This document shows positions 1 to 6,504 of a stretch of DNA of 13,133 bases, piece after piece. The notes beneath the pieces were generated by a model. It was not told the origin of the DNA. It saw only the letters and a program-made list of their open reading frames with translations, and did no database searches. Position 1 is the first letter of the stretch, and each line of letters begins with the position of its first letter. The stretch spans positions 1 through 13,133 of the forward strand of contig VBBB01000088.1 in assembly GCA_005882955.1 (NCBI GenBank). The letters run 5' to 3'. This DNA comes from Candidatus Bathyarchaeota archaeon. GTDB taxonomy: Archaea > Thermoproteota > Bathyarchaeia > 40CM-2-53-6. The translations under genes and the position numbers were made by a program.

Positions 1-729
1 GCCTTTGATGGTCGCGTACTTCTTCTTGAGAGTCTCTCTCTGCATAGTGTGTATTGTCTTGCAAGCTTCCATGGCCATAGACAGTCCCTGCTCAAACTCC
101 GCAGTAGTGAGATTACCGTCCATTTGTAGTAGTGTCACCAGCCCCATGTTGGGTACGAGGGCGACTGGTAGATCTGCGTCTCCGTACTTGTCTTCCGCGT
201 CAGACAAGTCAAGCGCCATTTTTCCTTGAATCTTTCCTACTGCACAAGCCGCGACCAATTCTTTCATCGGGATTCCTGCATCAGCAAGTGCGAGTGAAGC
301 TGCTGTGATCCCTGCGCAGCGCGATCCGCCGTCAGACTGCAGTACTTCTATGAAAACATCTATCGTAGTTCGAGGGTACAGGTCGGTTAGGACGACTGGT
401 TCGAGGGATTCTCGGATGACCTTGGAGAGTTCCATTTCGCGTCTAGACGGCGCGGGCGACTTTCTCTCGTCAACTGAGAAGGGCGCCATGTGGTACCTGC
501 ACCTTATGACAGCTCTCTCCGGCATGGCAATGTGTTTGGGATGAGCTTCTCTCGGACCATACACCGCGACGAGAATCTTATTCTTTCCTTGTTCTATGTA
601 GGCGGAGCCATCGGCCTTGTCGAGCAGCCCGACCTCTAGCTTCAAAGGCCTTAATTGGTCTAAGCGGCGGCCATCGATCCGCAATCCCTTCTCGTCGATC
701 AGTTTTTCAGGCTGTTTGGGTTCCGGCAA
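1..729 (-). CDS. rrp41: Archaeal exosome catalytic subunit Rrp41 (3' end beyond window)
   Basis: Rrp41 is the catalytic RNase PH-type subunit of the archaeal exosome; with Rrp42 it forms a hexameric ring that degrades or tails RNA with phosphate or NDPs. The minus strand reads open for 243 codons from TTG at 729 to the window edge. Seen: GLRIDGRR near residues 15-22, RCRYHMAPFS at 77-86, the SRREME phosphate/RNA-binding segment at 95-100, LQSDGGSRCAGITAAS at 130-145, and the paired acidic residues D180 and D186 (DKYGDADLP), the known catalytic positions. Almost the whole family length is present, so only a short C-terminus is missing. The gene overlaps the end of rrp4 by 23 bases, which suggests translational coupling. 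Another in-frame TTG lies at 738; no ATG is available. Function is secure; the start is uncertain. Confidence 0.95.
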   Translation of the reverse strand, partial: MPEPKQPEKLIDEKGLRIDGRRLDQLRPLKLEVGLLDKADGSAYIEQGKNKILVAVYGPREAHPKHIAMPERAVIRCRYHMAPFSVDERKSPAPSRREMELSKVIRESLEPVVLTDLYPRTTIDVFIEVLQSDGGSRCAGITAASLALADAGIPMKELVAACAVGKIQGKMALDLSDAEDKYGDADLPVALVPNMGLVTLLQMDGNLTTAEFEQGLSMAMEACKTIHTMQRETLKKKYATIKG

Positions 730-1420
730 CTTGTTCAACCATCCTAGATTTCGATATCATTTCCCTAATCCGGTCGGTTAGTCCTCTTGTATGTGCCTCA
801 CGTTCAACCATGTATATGGCTTCTACCGCGACCCTCTCGTCCTCTGGAGACTTGCCCCAGACGAGCACGACCCCGTTCTGACCTACAGTAATCTGGCATC
901 GCGTCTCCTGCTTCAACATACTAATCATGGAGCCTTTTCTCCCAATTAGGCGCGGAATCTTGGCGGCACTGATCTCGACAACGCGGCCGGTAGATACTTT
1001 TCCCAACCCAGGGCCCTTTGCCGTGAGGAGGGGGTCTCTGGTTCTGTCAAAATCCAGCACTTCTGCTAACACCATGTCTCCAACGTCAAAACTAGAGGAA
1101 AGATCTCGTCGCCTCGGCCCTCTAGGACCAGGGGTCTCAGAGGCAGGCAGCATCGCCTCGTAAGGTGCGCGAATATCCACCGTCCAGCCTGATAATCCGA
1201 TGTCGACTATTCGACCGCCGACAAGATCGCCAGCGCGCGGAAAGTAGCCGCCCTTTAACGGGACCACAAAGACCCTGTTTCCATCCACTTCGAGTATCCC
1301 AATGTATGCCGAGAATATTTGAGTCCCGACCTTGTACGCGTTGTCGCCAAGAAGATGGTCACCTTCTGCTAGAAGCTCCCCGGGAGCCACCACTTGCTTT
1401 GGTTCTGCGACGAGCACCAA
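707..1420 (-). CDS. rrp4: Exosome RNA-binding cap subunit Rrp4 (S1 and KH domains)
   Basis: Rrp4 forms the cap on the Rrp41/Rrp42 ring and guides RNA into the channel. The 237-residue product has the family order: an N-terminal domain (about 1-60, with the PGELLAEGD motif), an S1 domain (about 63-135) and a KH domain (about 145-210) with the GRKG loop at 160-163. Length is normal for the family. The start is TTG at 1420, with a Shine-Dalgarno-like GAGGT 8 bases upstream; GTG at 1417 is the alternative. Only 12 bases separate it from the SBDS stop, and its end overlaps rrp41, so it lies inside one operon. The context is exactly that of the archaeal exosome superoperon. Confidence 0.95.
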   Translation of the reverse strand: MVLVAEPKQVVAPGELLAEGDHLLGDNAYKVGTQIFSAYIGILEVDGNRVFVVPLKGGYFPRAGDLVGGRIVDIGLSGWTVDIRAPYEAMLPASETPGPRGPRRRDLSSSFDVGDMVLAEVLDFDRTRDPLLTAKGPGLGKVSTGRVVEISAAKIPRLIGRKGSMISMLKQETRCQITVGQNGVVLVWGKSPEDERVAVEAIYMVEREAHTRGLTDRIREMISKSRMVEQVAGTQTA

Positions 1421-1432
1421 TCTCTGCTACCT

Positions 1433-2122
1433 CTAGGTCAATACCTTCGTCTGTATAGTTCCCTGCGTCAGCTTCCCAACCCTGTCGATGAACGAGCCAT
1501 ACATCCCCGCCGGCATTTCGATTACTGCCATCAGAGAACCGTCTGACTGCCATTCCTCTCGACTAACAGTCCCGAAGCTCTTGAACGCATTGTATGCTCT
1601 GGCGGCGTGTTCTGGAAAAACCTTGACGGCGATGCGCATCTGCTCCAGCTTTATCGGAAGAATAGGTCTCAACTCTTCCAAGACGAGCTTCGCCTGCTCC
1701 TCGGCACTCTTGTAAGGATCGATCGAGAGACGAACCTGTCCCATCGCCTGCTCAATTCTCAGAGGTGGATGAGGCGTCCCGGTTCGAGGGTCGATGGCGT
1801 TACGAGTAATTATTGTCACTATCTGCCGTCTTTTCTCCTCTATGAGCTGTCGGCGTTGTTCAGTAGTGAGCTGGAGTTCGCCGCTCTTCATTACCTCCTC
1901 GGCTATTTTTTGCGGGTCGGTCGATCCGAAGTATTTCTGAAGCTTCTCTTCGGAAGCCCTAGTGCCCTTGCTTGAATCTGAGTATATTTCCTCGATTAGA
2001 AGCACTTGAGAGATGGGCACTTGTTTTCCAAGCTTATAGTCTAATGCTGGCTCTGGTTTTACCAGTATCTCGAAGTGGTCTTGTCCCTTTGTTAAGCGAG
2101 CGGTTGTGTACTTGTCACTCAT
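1433..2122 (-). CDS. SBDS family ribosome maturation protein
   Basis: This is the archaeal orthologue of human SBDS and yeast Sdo1, which act with an EF-2-like GTPase in releasing the anti-association factor from the large subunit (function known mainly from eukaryotes). The 229 residues have the usual three domains: N-terminal SBDS/FYSH domain (about 1-90, including KYFGSTDPQKIAEEVM), helical middle domain (about 105-165, including IDPRTGTPHPP) and C-terminal ferredoxin-like domain (about 165-229). Length is typical. The ATG start overlaps the psmA stop as ATGA (2119-2122), so translation is probably coupled. Location between psmA and rrp4 is conserved in archaea. Confidence 0.96.
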   Translation of the reverse strand: MSDKYTTARLTKGQDHFEILVKPEPALDYKLGKQVPISQVLLIEEIYSDSSKGTRASEEKLQKYFGSTDPQKIAEEVMKSGELQLTTEQRRQLIEEKRRQIVTIITRNAIDPRTGTPHPPLRIEQAMGQVRLSIDPYKSAEEQAKLVLEELRPILPIKLEQMRIAVKVFPEHAARAYNAFKSFGTVSREEWQSDGSLMAVIEMPAGMYGSFIDRVGKLTQGTIQTKVLT

Positions 2123-2868
2123 TTGCCAGCCGGAGCCTTTTTGCTAGCATCCATCCTTCGAAGATACTTGTCAACCTCTTCAACCGGGAGTTTCTGGAAC
2201 TTTCCAGTCTCCCGTGGAATAATTGCAACCCGAATCTTCTGAGGTTCAGCCTTGCCTTCCAACACCTTCGTCATACATTTCATTCCCAGCAGAAGGGCTT
2301 CGTCCATCGTGAGATTATCCCGATATTCCGCTTCAAGAATCTCGTTTGCCGCGTCACCGCCAGCCCCTATCGCCCAAGCCCGATAGGCAAAGAAGGCACC
2401 GCTGGGATCTGTCCAGAATAATCTGCTGCCTTTCTTGTCAACTCCTCCGAAGAGCATTGAGATGCCGAAGGGTCTCACTCCAGCATGCTGCGTGTAGAGC
2501 TGTTTGATCTCTCCGATTCGCCTTGTTAGGATTTCAATGTCGATGGGCTCGTCGTACATCAGCTTGTTACTTTGGGCATAGATTCTGGCTTGATCAACTA
2601 GAATGTGAGCGTCGCAGCTCAGACCAGCGACGGCAGTTCCCACGTGCTCGTCGATTTGGAATATCTTCCACATGAAGGATAAATCTTGAAGTTTAGATCC
2701 GGCCCTCTCCTCGGCTGCGAGGACGACTCCCTCTGGTGAGGCGATTCCAAGGACGGTCGCGCCCCGCTTAACGGTCTCGCTTGCATATTCAACTTGGAAG
2801 AGTCTCCCGTCAGGGGAAAACACAGTAATGGCCCGATCGTATGCGCCGGGCACAGCAAACATCGACAA
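2119..2868 (-). CDS. psmA: 20S proteasome alpha subunit
   Basis: The alpha subunit forms the outer rings of the archaeal 20S proteasome, controls substrate entry and docks the PAN ATPase. The alpha-type N-terminal signature YDRAITVFSPDGRLFQVEYA lies near residues 10-29, followed by a full proteasome fold (GVVLAAEERAGSKL, GVRPFGISMLFGG, GGDAANEILE). The product is 249 residues, normal length. There is no propeptide and no catalytic Thr1, as expected for an alpha subunit. The start is either TTG at 2868, with AGGTG 6 bases upstream, or ATG at 2862, with a 12-base spacing; the protein differs by two residues. It overlaps the downstream SBDS gene by four bases and heads the tightly packed part of the operon. 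Confidence 0.97.
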   Translation of the reverse strand: MSMFAVPGAYDRAITVFSPDGRLFQVEYASETVKRGATVLGIASPEGVVLAAEERAGSKLQDLSFMWKIFQIDEHVGTAVAGLSCDAHILVDQARIYAQSNKLMYDEPIDIEILTRRIGEIKQLYTQHAGVRPFGISMLFGGVDKKGSRLFWTDPSGAFFAYRAWAIGAGGDAANEILEAEYRDNLTMDEALLLGMKCMTKVLEGKAEPQKIRVAIIPRETGKFQKLPVEEVDKYLRRMDASKKAPAGK

Positions 2869-3091
2869 ATTTTACACCTAGATAGATTTCGAAGGAGCGA
2901 ACCCGTAGGTGCGTACTAAAACCTTTCCCACGATCCGTTTCTCCGATTATCAAAACGCGGGGTCGGCCCGTCGCAGAGAATATCATCCCGTGGAGAGGTC
3001 ATGCTGGGACTGGCGTCCTCATTCCCCAAAAGAACTGTCAAGGACTATGTAATATCGTCTAGCCCAACAGCCCTCATTGGTCTGTCGGGTC
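2869..3091 (-). other. Intergenic gap upstream of psmA (no recognised gene)
   Basis: These 223 bases separate the COG1325 gene from psmA on the same strand. I see no tRNA fold and no recognisable Rpp30 or Pop5 coding sequence. The minus strand has a weak TATA-like CTAAAACC (plus-strand letters, 2916-2923) that could drive psmA with a leader of about 30 bases, and an AGGTG ribosome site at 2875-2879. One 58-codon open frame (2986 to 2810, minus, ATG) runs into the psmA start in another frame; its coding status is doubtful. Confidence 0.5.
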
Positions 3092-3541
3092 TCACAAACC
3101 GTTTTCGAGAGACTCCAAGAGTTGTTTGATTTCCTCCTCGGGTTCCAGATTGGACTTGATTCTCCTCCGAAACGACAGTCGGATCTTAATTGGGTCCTGA
3201 TCCTTCATTCTAATTATTCCCCGGAAGACTTGTTCCTTGTCCAGACGCAAATGTAGCCCGCCACTAGAGTCAAGGTGATTGCCCAATGCGCCGAGAATCG
3301 TCGCCCGATCAAAACTCGGCAGACTCTTCCACAGATGGTCCAAGAATGACCGAGCGGGTGCACCACGAATGGACAGTTCAACCGTTCGAATCTCGTTACC
3401 ATAATGTCCATGGAACCTTCGTGTCTCCGCCTTAGAAGGAAGAGCCCCCTCAGGAAAAACCCGGCTCAATGATTGAAGAACCCGATCTACATCTTCTGTT
3501 GCGTGGACGATCGACGATATCTTCGCGGAAATAACTTCCAA
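3092..3541 (-). CDS. COG1325/DUF54 family RNA-binding protein, predicted exosome-linked
   Basis: The 149-residue product matches my memory of the small archaeal RNA-binding family COG1325 (PF01877, DUF54), long predicted to work with the exosome because of gene neighbourhood. Seen: the HATEDVDRVLQSL segment at about 13-25, the FHGHYGNEI segment at about 43-52, a central LW..L...D core, and RLDKEQVFRGIIRM..DPIKIRLSF at about 98-125. Length is normal. The start is TTG at 3541, with GAGGTG about 10 bases upstream and no better codon. It lies upstream of psmA on the same strand, as in other archaeal superoperons, but with 223 bases between. RNA binding is inferred from the family; no catalytic motif is expected. 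Confidence 0.85.
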   Translation of the reverse strand: MEVISAKISSIVHATEDVDRVLQSLSRVFPEGALPSKAETRRFHGHYGNEIRTVELSIRGAPARSFLDHLWKSLPSFDRATILGALGNHLDSSGGLHLRLDKEQVFRGIIRMKDQDPIKIRLSFRRRIKSNLEPEEEIKQLLESLENGL

Positions 3542-3582
3542 CTCCCCGGAACACCTCGGCTTTCTCCCCTTGTACTAGCTTC

Positions 3583-3592
3583 GTTAAAATAC
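3583..3592. promoter_or_regulatory. AT-rich TATA-like element between divergent genes
   Basis: GTTAAAATAC lies about 30 bases before the pth2 ATG, the distance expected for a TATA box feeding a nearly leaderless transcript. Read on the other strand it is ATTTTAAC, about 45 bases before the COG1325 TTG, leaving room for a short leader containing GAGGTG. It may serve both directions. Position and base content are seen; promoter activity is inferred. Confidence 0.4.
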
Positions 3593-3616
3593 TGTGATAA
3601 TTGGGACATCTGGGAA

Positions 3617-3982
3617 ATGTCGCAAGAGTTCGAATACAAGCAAGCCCTGATAATCCGATTAGACCTGAAGATTGGTCGGGGAAAGATTGCTGTCCAGTGT
3701 TCTCATGCTGCAGTAGGTGCCGCTGAAGAAGCGCGCACACGCTTTCCCCAATGGTGGAAGGGATGGCTAGAAGATGGTCAGCGAAAGATAGCTCTTAAGG
3801 TGCCCGACCTCGACGCATTGCTGAATCTTGAGAACAACGGAAGGAGGAATCGGCTTCCCGTCTATCTCGTCCGGGACAGGGGTCTCACTCAAGTGCCTCC
3901 AGACACGGTTACCTGCGTCGGAATAGGCCCTGCCCCTTCGACCCTAGTGGACAATCTAACCGGTGATCTGGCCCTTCTTTGA
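3617..3982 (+). CDS. pth: Peptidyl-tRNA hydrolase, archaeal/eukaryotic type (Pth2)
   Basis: Pth2 releases peptides from peptidyl-tRNA dropped by ribosomes and recycles the tRNA. The 121-residue product has the family motifs: GRGKIAVQCSHAA at 20-32 with the catalytic-site lysine K23 and the QCSHAA helix, DRGLTQVPPDT at 87-97, the IGPAP turn at 103-107, and LTGDLALL at the C-terminus. The ATG at 3617 gives the normal length; the open frame extends further upstream, but those residues are not family-like. The gene diverges from COG1325 and its last 27 bases overlap the 3' end of the opposite-strand NitrOD5-like gene. A TATA-like element 30 bases upstream suggests leaderless translation. Confidence 0.96.
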   Translation: MSQEFEYKQALIIRLDLKIGRGKIAVQCSHAAVGAAEEARTRFPQWWKGWLEDGQRKIALKVPDLDALLNLENNGRRNRLPVYLVRDRGLTQVPPDTVTCVGIGPAPSTLVDNLTGDLALL

Positions 3983-4345
3983 CCTCACGGAGTCAGTGGA
4001 ATCTTCCGGGACTCCGTGCCTGTGCGAGAGTATCTCGTATCGCCTCTTTGCATCAGCAACATACTCTGTGAACTCCGTGTCGATTGTTTCTTTGAAACTG
4101 GACCCGGTTTTTTGGAACAGCTTTCTAAGTATTATGCGTTCAATGACTTTCGAGGCCCCGCCCAGTGACTTTCTCAGTCCGGCCACAAACTCCGTCACGC
4201 GACCTGGAATCTCTTCACGCGGGAGGGAACATATCGTCAGGAGATACTGATACATTGCTTGGCGTGGCTCATTCCCAAGGACAGAGAGCCCTTCGTCAAT
4301 ACATTCTAGGAGAAGCTGCTCGAAGGGTTGGGCACGGGTAGTCAA
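3956..4345 (-). CDS. NitrOD5-like small helical protein, probable output partner
   Basis: The 129-residue product looks all-helical and soluble. It resembles the NitrOD5 output domain described from Nitrosopumilus-type archaea: an ECIDEGLSVLGNEPRQAMYQYL segment spanning about 14-35, a PREEIPGRVTEF segment at about 41-52, and LGGASKVIERIILRKLF at about 60-76. The comparison is from memory. Its biochemical role is unknown; such domains occur alone or fused to sensory modules. The start is TTG at 4345, overlapping the stop of the upstream membrane sensor gene as TTGA, so the two are probably translated together. The 3' end overlaps pth2 on the other strand. The charged tail after residue 110 is probably disordered. 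Confidence 0.7.
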   Translation of the reverse strand: MTTRAQPFEQLLLECIDEGLSVLGNEPRQAMYQYLLTICSLPREEIPGRVTEFVAGLRKSLGGASKVIERIILRKLFQKTGSSFKETIDTEFTEYVADAKRRYEILSHRHGVPEDSTDSVRSKKGQITG

Positions 4346-6216
4346 GCCCTGATTTCCCCAGGGGACTCCTGAGCGCCTAGCAATGGCTCCTGGTCATAGC
4401 TTCTTTCTTGTCGGCCTCCCTGTAGCTTGATGACCTTGAGACCTTCGAAGTTGAACCGCAGCTGTGATCGGAACAGACCTTGTACCGCTCCTAGAGTTCT
4501 TGGTTCAAGTGCGCCATAGTTTATCAGCACTAGAATTGAAGCTGTCTCGTTTTCCATCACTTCTACCACGGATGAGAGGACACCATAGGCTTTCTCAAAT
4601 CCTTGTGAGAGAATGATATCCGTAAAAACATCGAACACTATTCCGATCCTCTTCTTTGAAAGGGCTTGCAGGAGCTTGTCCACTGCATCTAGAAGAAGCG
4701 AGGTATCTCGCTCGGGCAGTAGGACTTGTTCATCGGAAAGTCTTGCAGGACTCGAGGTCTTTGTGCTGAAGCTGAAGAGACTGATATTTCTCTGATCTCT
4801 GAACTCACGGTAAACGGGGCTACCCGCACTGGTGAAGATTGCGACCGATTCAACGTTTGCTTGGAACTCTCTCACGAATTTTTGGACGATTTCTTCGTAG
4901 TCGCTGGTTGGCTCAAATTCTAGCAGCAGTCGGTTTCCTAGAATATCTTTATGCTTAATATTTAACATGCTCGAAAAAGTGTCTTGTTGCATCGCCAAGT
5001 CAATCACCCTTGCAGTCGGGTTGACTCTCTGGAGCAAGTCGAGGATTCCCGCGTGGGCTCCCTCAACGTTCAATGCCCAGATTCGTCCTACGTGCCTAGG
5101 TGCTGGGGTAGAGTCTGGGATCGTCATCTTGTCAATTATGTTTTGGCAGCGATCTAGGTCAAGTTCATCAAGATCCACTAGTTCCCTCCTTTCAGGTGAA
5201 ACCGATGAAGGTAAAGGACTGTTAATCTCTCTTGATGATATGGTTGTTTCTATCGGCTGAAGTGTTACCGAATGCTCCCCATGGGGGGAGCCCGATAGGC
5301 CTGATCCCTTCAGTATTGCACGGTAGAATGGCACTTCAGCTTTTGTTACCTTACAAATTACATCCTGTCCTGTTGCTAATCCATCCTTGACAAACGTCTC
5401 GACTAGGTTTCTGCGATCCGATTCGGTATTGTATAGAACTATCGTGTCAATGCTGGGATTAGAATATACAGCCTGGCTTACAGTCTCTCCCGAGGTTACG
5501 ATCCTTCCCAGGATTGTGGGTTCACGCAGGGCAAAGGCGATCAGTACAAAGAGAAGACTGTCGGCAACAGACCCGATGCTCTGAGACGTCGGGAGGAAGA
5601 GCCCCCCCGCGGCAATTTGGAAAAGCGTTAGCACACCAAAGCACGCCCAACAGAGGCTGATAATTTTCATGGATAGCGCGGCTTTCTTATCATGAACGGT
5701 TTTCGATTGATGGAAAAATGAGAGGACTGGCAGGGAGACGAAACAGACTAGGAGAACAGCGCTCGTCGCAATGTACCAGATCTGGTATGAGAAATAATAG
5801 TAGGTCACTCCCCCTAGGGAGGTTTGATTTAGCGACCAAGGACTGAAGATGAAACCAGATGCAGTCCAGAGGCCAACGGCCATCAAGAAGATCAGGAAAG
5901 GCGAAGGCGGTTTTGACGCGAATCTTCGCAGCCTCCAGATTCGCCTGGAGTAGGTCTCGTCGCCGTTTCGGAGGAGATAGGACGCGACTCCGATGGAAGT
6001 GGCCATGATTGCTACCAACGCGGCGTCAATGGGGGGGGACACCGGGACCTCAAAGGCGTGCGCGTACACACTTTCGGCGAGAAATAGGATAAACCCTACG
6101 TTTGCGAAGGCTATGAAGAATCCTGAATCCAGAAAGTATGTTTTCTTAGCACGAAGGATGAAGTATAGCGCTGAGCATGAAGCGATGAGCGCCAGAAAGT
6201 CTAGGACGTTAATCAG
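4342..6216 (-). CDS. Seven-helix membrane sensor with MEDS-like and DUF835-like domains
   Basis: The first canonical start (GTG 6069) gives 575 residues with five membrane helices. The same frame stays open and clearly membrane-like up to about 6230, adding helices rich in LIVF (NVLDFLALIASCSALYFIL and GFFIAFANVGFILFLAES). With them the protein has about seven helices over residues 5-230. A cytoplasmic region follows: a MEDS-like domain (about 255-390, TIVLYNTESDRRNLVETFV) and a DUF835-like, KaiC-related fold without Walker A (about 420-600, RIGIVFDVFTDIILSQGFEK). The start is unclear: CTG 6216, 7 bases after GAGGT, is used here; ATT 6219 is possible; an ATG at 6240 in the same frame is followed by TAG at codon 3. 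A receptor role is inferred. It sits between the AbrB-like and NitrOD5-like genes. Confidence 0.8.
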   Translation of the reverse strand: MINVLDFLALIASCSALYFILRAKKTYFLDSGFFIAFANVGFILFLAESVYAHAFEVPVSPPIDAALVAIMATSIGVASYLLRNGDETYSRRIWRLRRFASKPPSPFLIFLMAVGLWTASGFIFSPWSLNQTSLGGVTYYYFSYQIWYIATSAVLLVCFVSLPVLSFFHQSKTVHDKKAALSMKIISLCWACFGVLTLFQIAAGGLFLPTSQSIGSVADSLLFVLIAFALREPTILGRIVTSGETVSQAVYSNPSIDTIVLYNTESDRRNLVETFVKDGLATGQDVICKVTKAEVPFYRAILKGSGLSGSPHGEHSVTLQPIETTISSREINSPLPSSVSPERRELVDLDELDLDRCQNIIDKMTIPDSTPAPRHVGRIWALNVEGAHAGILDLLQRVNPTARVIDLAMQQDTFSSMLNIKHKDILGNRLLLEFEPTSDYEEIVQKFVREFQANVESVAIFTSAGSPVYREFRDQRNISLFSFSTKTSSPARLSDEQVLLPERDTSLLLDAVDKLLQALSKKRIGIVFDVFTDIILSQGFEKAYGVLSSVVEVMENETASILVLINYGALEPRTLGAVQGLFRSQLRFNFEGLKVIKLQGGRQERSYDQEPLLGAQESPGEIRA

Positions 6217-6236
6217 AATGTTGACCTCAGGCTATT

Positions 6237-6431
6237 TCATTCTCTTTTCTCATCAACGATTTGGTTTTCGTCTTTCTTGAGTTCGTAGACTAGTTTGACC
6301 GAATCCTGATTCTCGTTGAGGCTTAGCTGGAAGTCAGATGATGAAGCAACCCCGAGTAAGCGCGCAATGTCAACTGGAATCAGGAGGTAGAGGCTATCTC
6401 TCAGCTTGACGGGACGGACCTTCAGTGTCAC
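6237..6431 (-). CDS. SpoVT/AbrB-like small DNA-binding protein
   Basis: The 64-residue product has the pattern of an AbrB/MazE-type swapped-hairpin domain: KLRDSLYLLIPVDIARLLGV at about 9-28, followed by a short strand pair (FQLSLNENQDSVKLVYEL). Such dimers usually bind palindromic DNA as regulators or antitoxins, but no toxin gene is adjacent. The start is GTG at 6431; the frame is closed by TGA at 6440-6438, so no longer form is possible. A perfect 9-base inverted repeat lies just upstream. Its TGA stop (6239-6237) overlaps an ATG at 6240 that is in frame with the membrane sensor gene. The acidic/basic tail after residue 50 is low in hydrophobics. Regulation of this operon is inferred. Confidence 0.7.
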   Translation of the reverse strand: MTLKVRPVKLRDSLYLLIPVDIARLLGVASSSDFQLSLNENQDSVKLVYELKKDENQIVDEKRE

Positions 6432-6437
6432 GCAGAG

Positions 6438-6461
6438 TCAACTTTGTAGGCGCAAAGTTGA
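6438..6461. repeat. Perfect 9-base inverted repeat before the AbrB-like gene
   Basis: TCAACTTTG (6438-6446) and CAAAGTTGA (6453-6461) are exact reverse complements separated by 6 bases. The element starts 7 bases from the GTG of the AbrB-like gene and lies after the frame-corrected end of the TackOD1-like gene. It could be an operator for a dimeric regulator, an RNA hairpin that blocks ribosome entry, or a weak transcript terminator. Confidence 0.6.
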
Positions 6462-6504
6462 ACGGAGGGATGGGAATGCTGGAACCAGTGAGCATGATGT
6501 GCGG

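Noticed and set aside
1972..2421. Plus-strand 149-codon open frame antisense to SBDS and psmA
   Set aside because: It lies wholly over two well-recognised minus-strand genes and its product resembles no family.
2869..3091. tRNA or C/D box RNA in the gap before psmA
   Set aside because: A GGTTCG string is present but no acceptor or anticodon stems pair around it, and no proper box C/D pair was found.
6232..6234. In-frame TAG read as pyrrolysine or by suppression in the membrane sensor gene
   Set aside because: TAG ends several ordinary genes here (SBDS/rrp4 region, KaiC, isopentenyl phosphate kinase), so recoding is unlikely; a downstream start or a nonsense change or read error is simpler.
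6237..6431. AbrB-like gene as an antitoxin of a toxin-antitoxin pair
   Set aside because: No PIN, MazF or other toxin-like gene lies beside it; the neighbours are signalling-type proteins.
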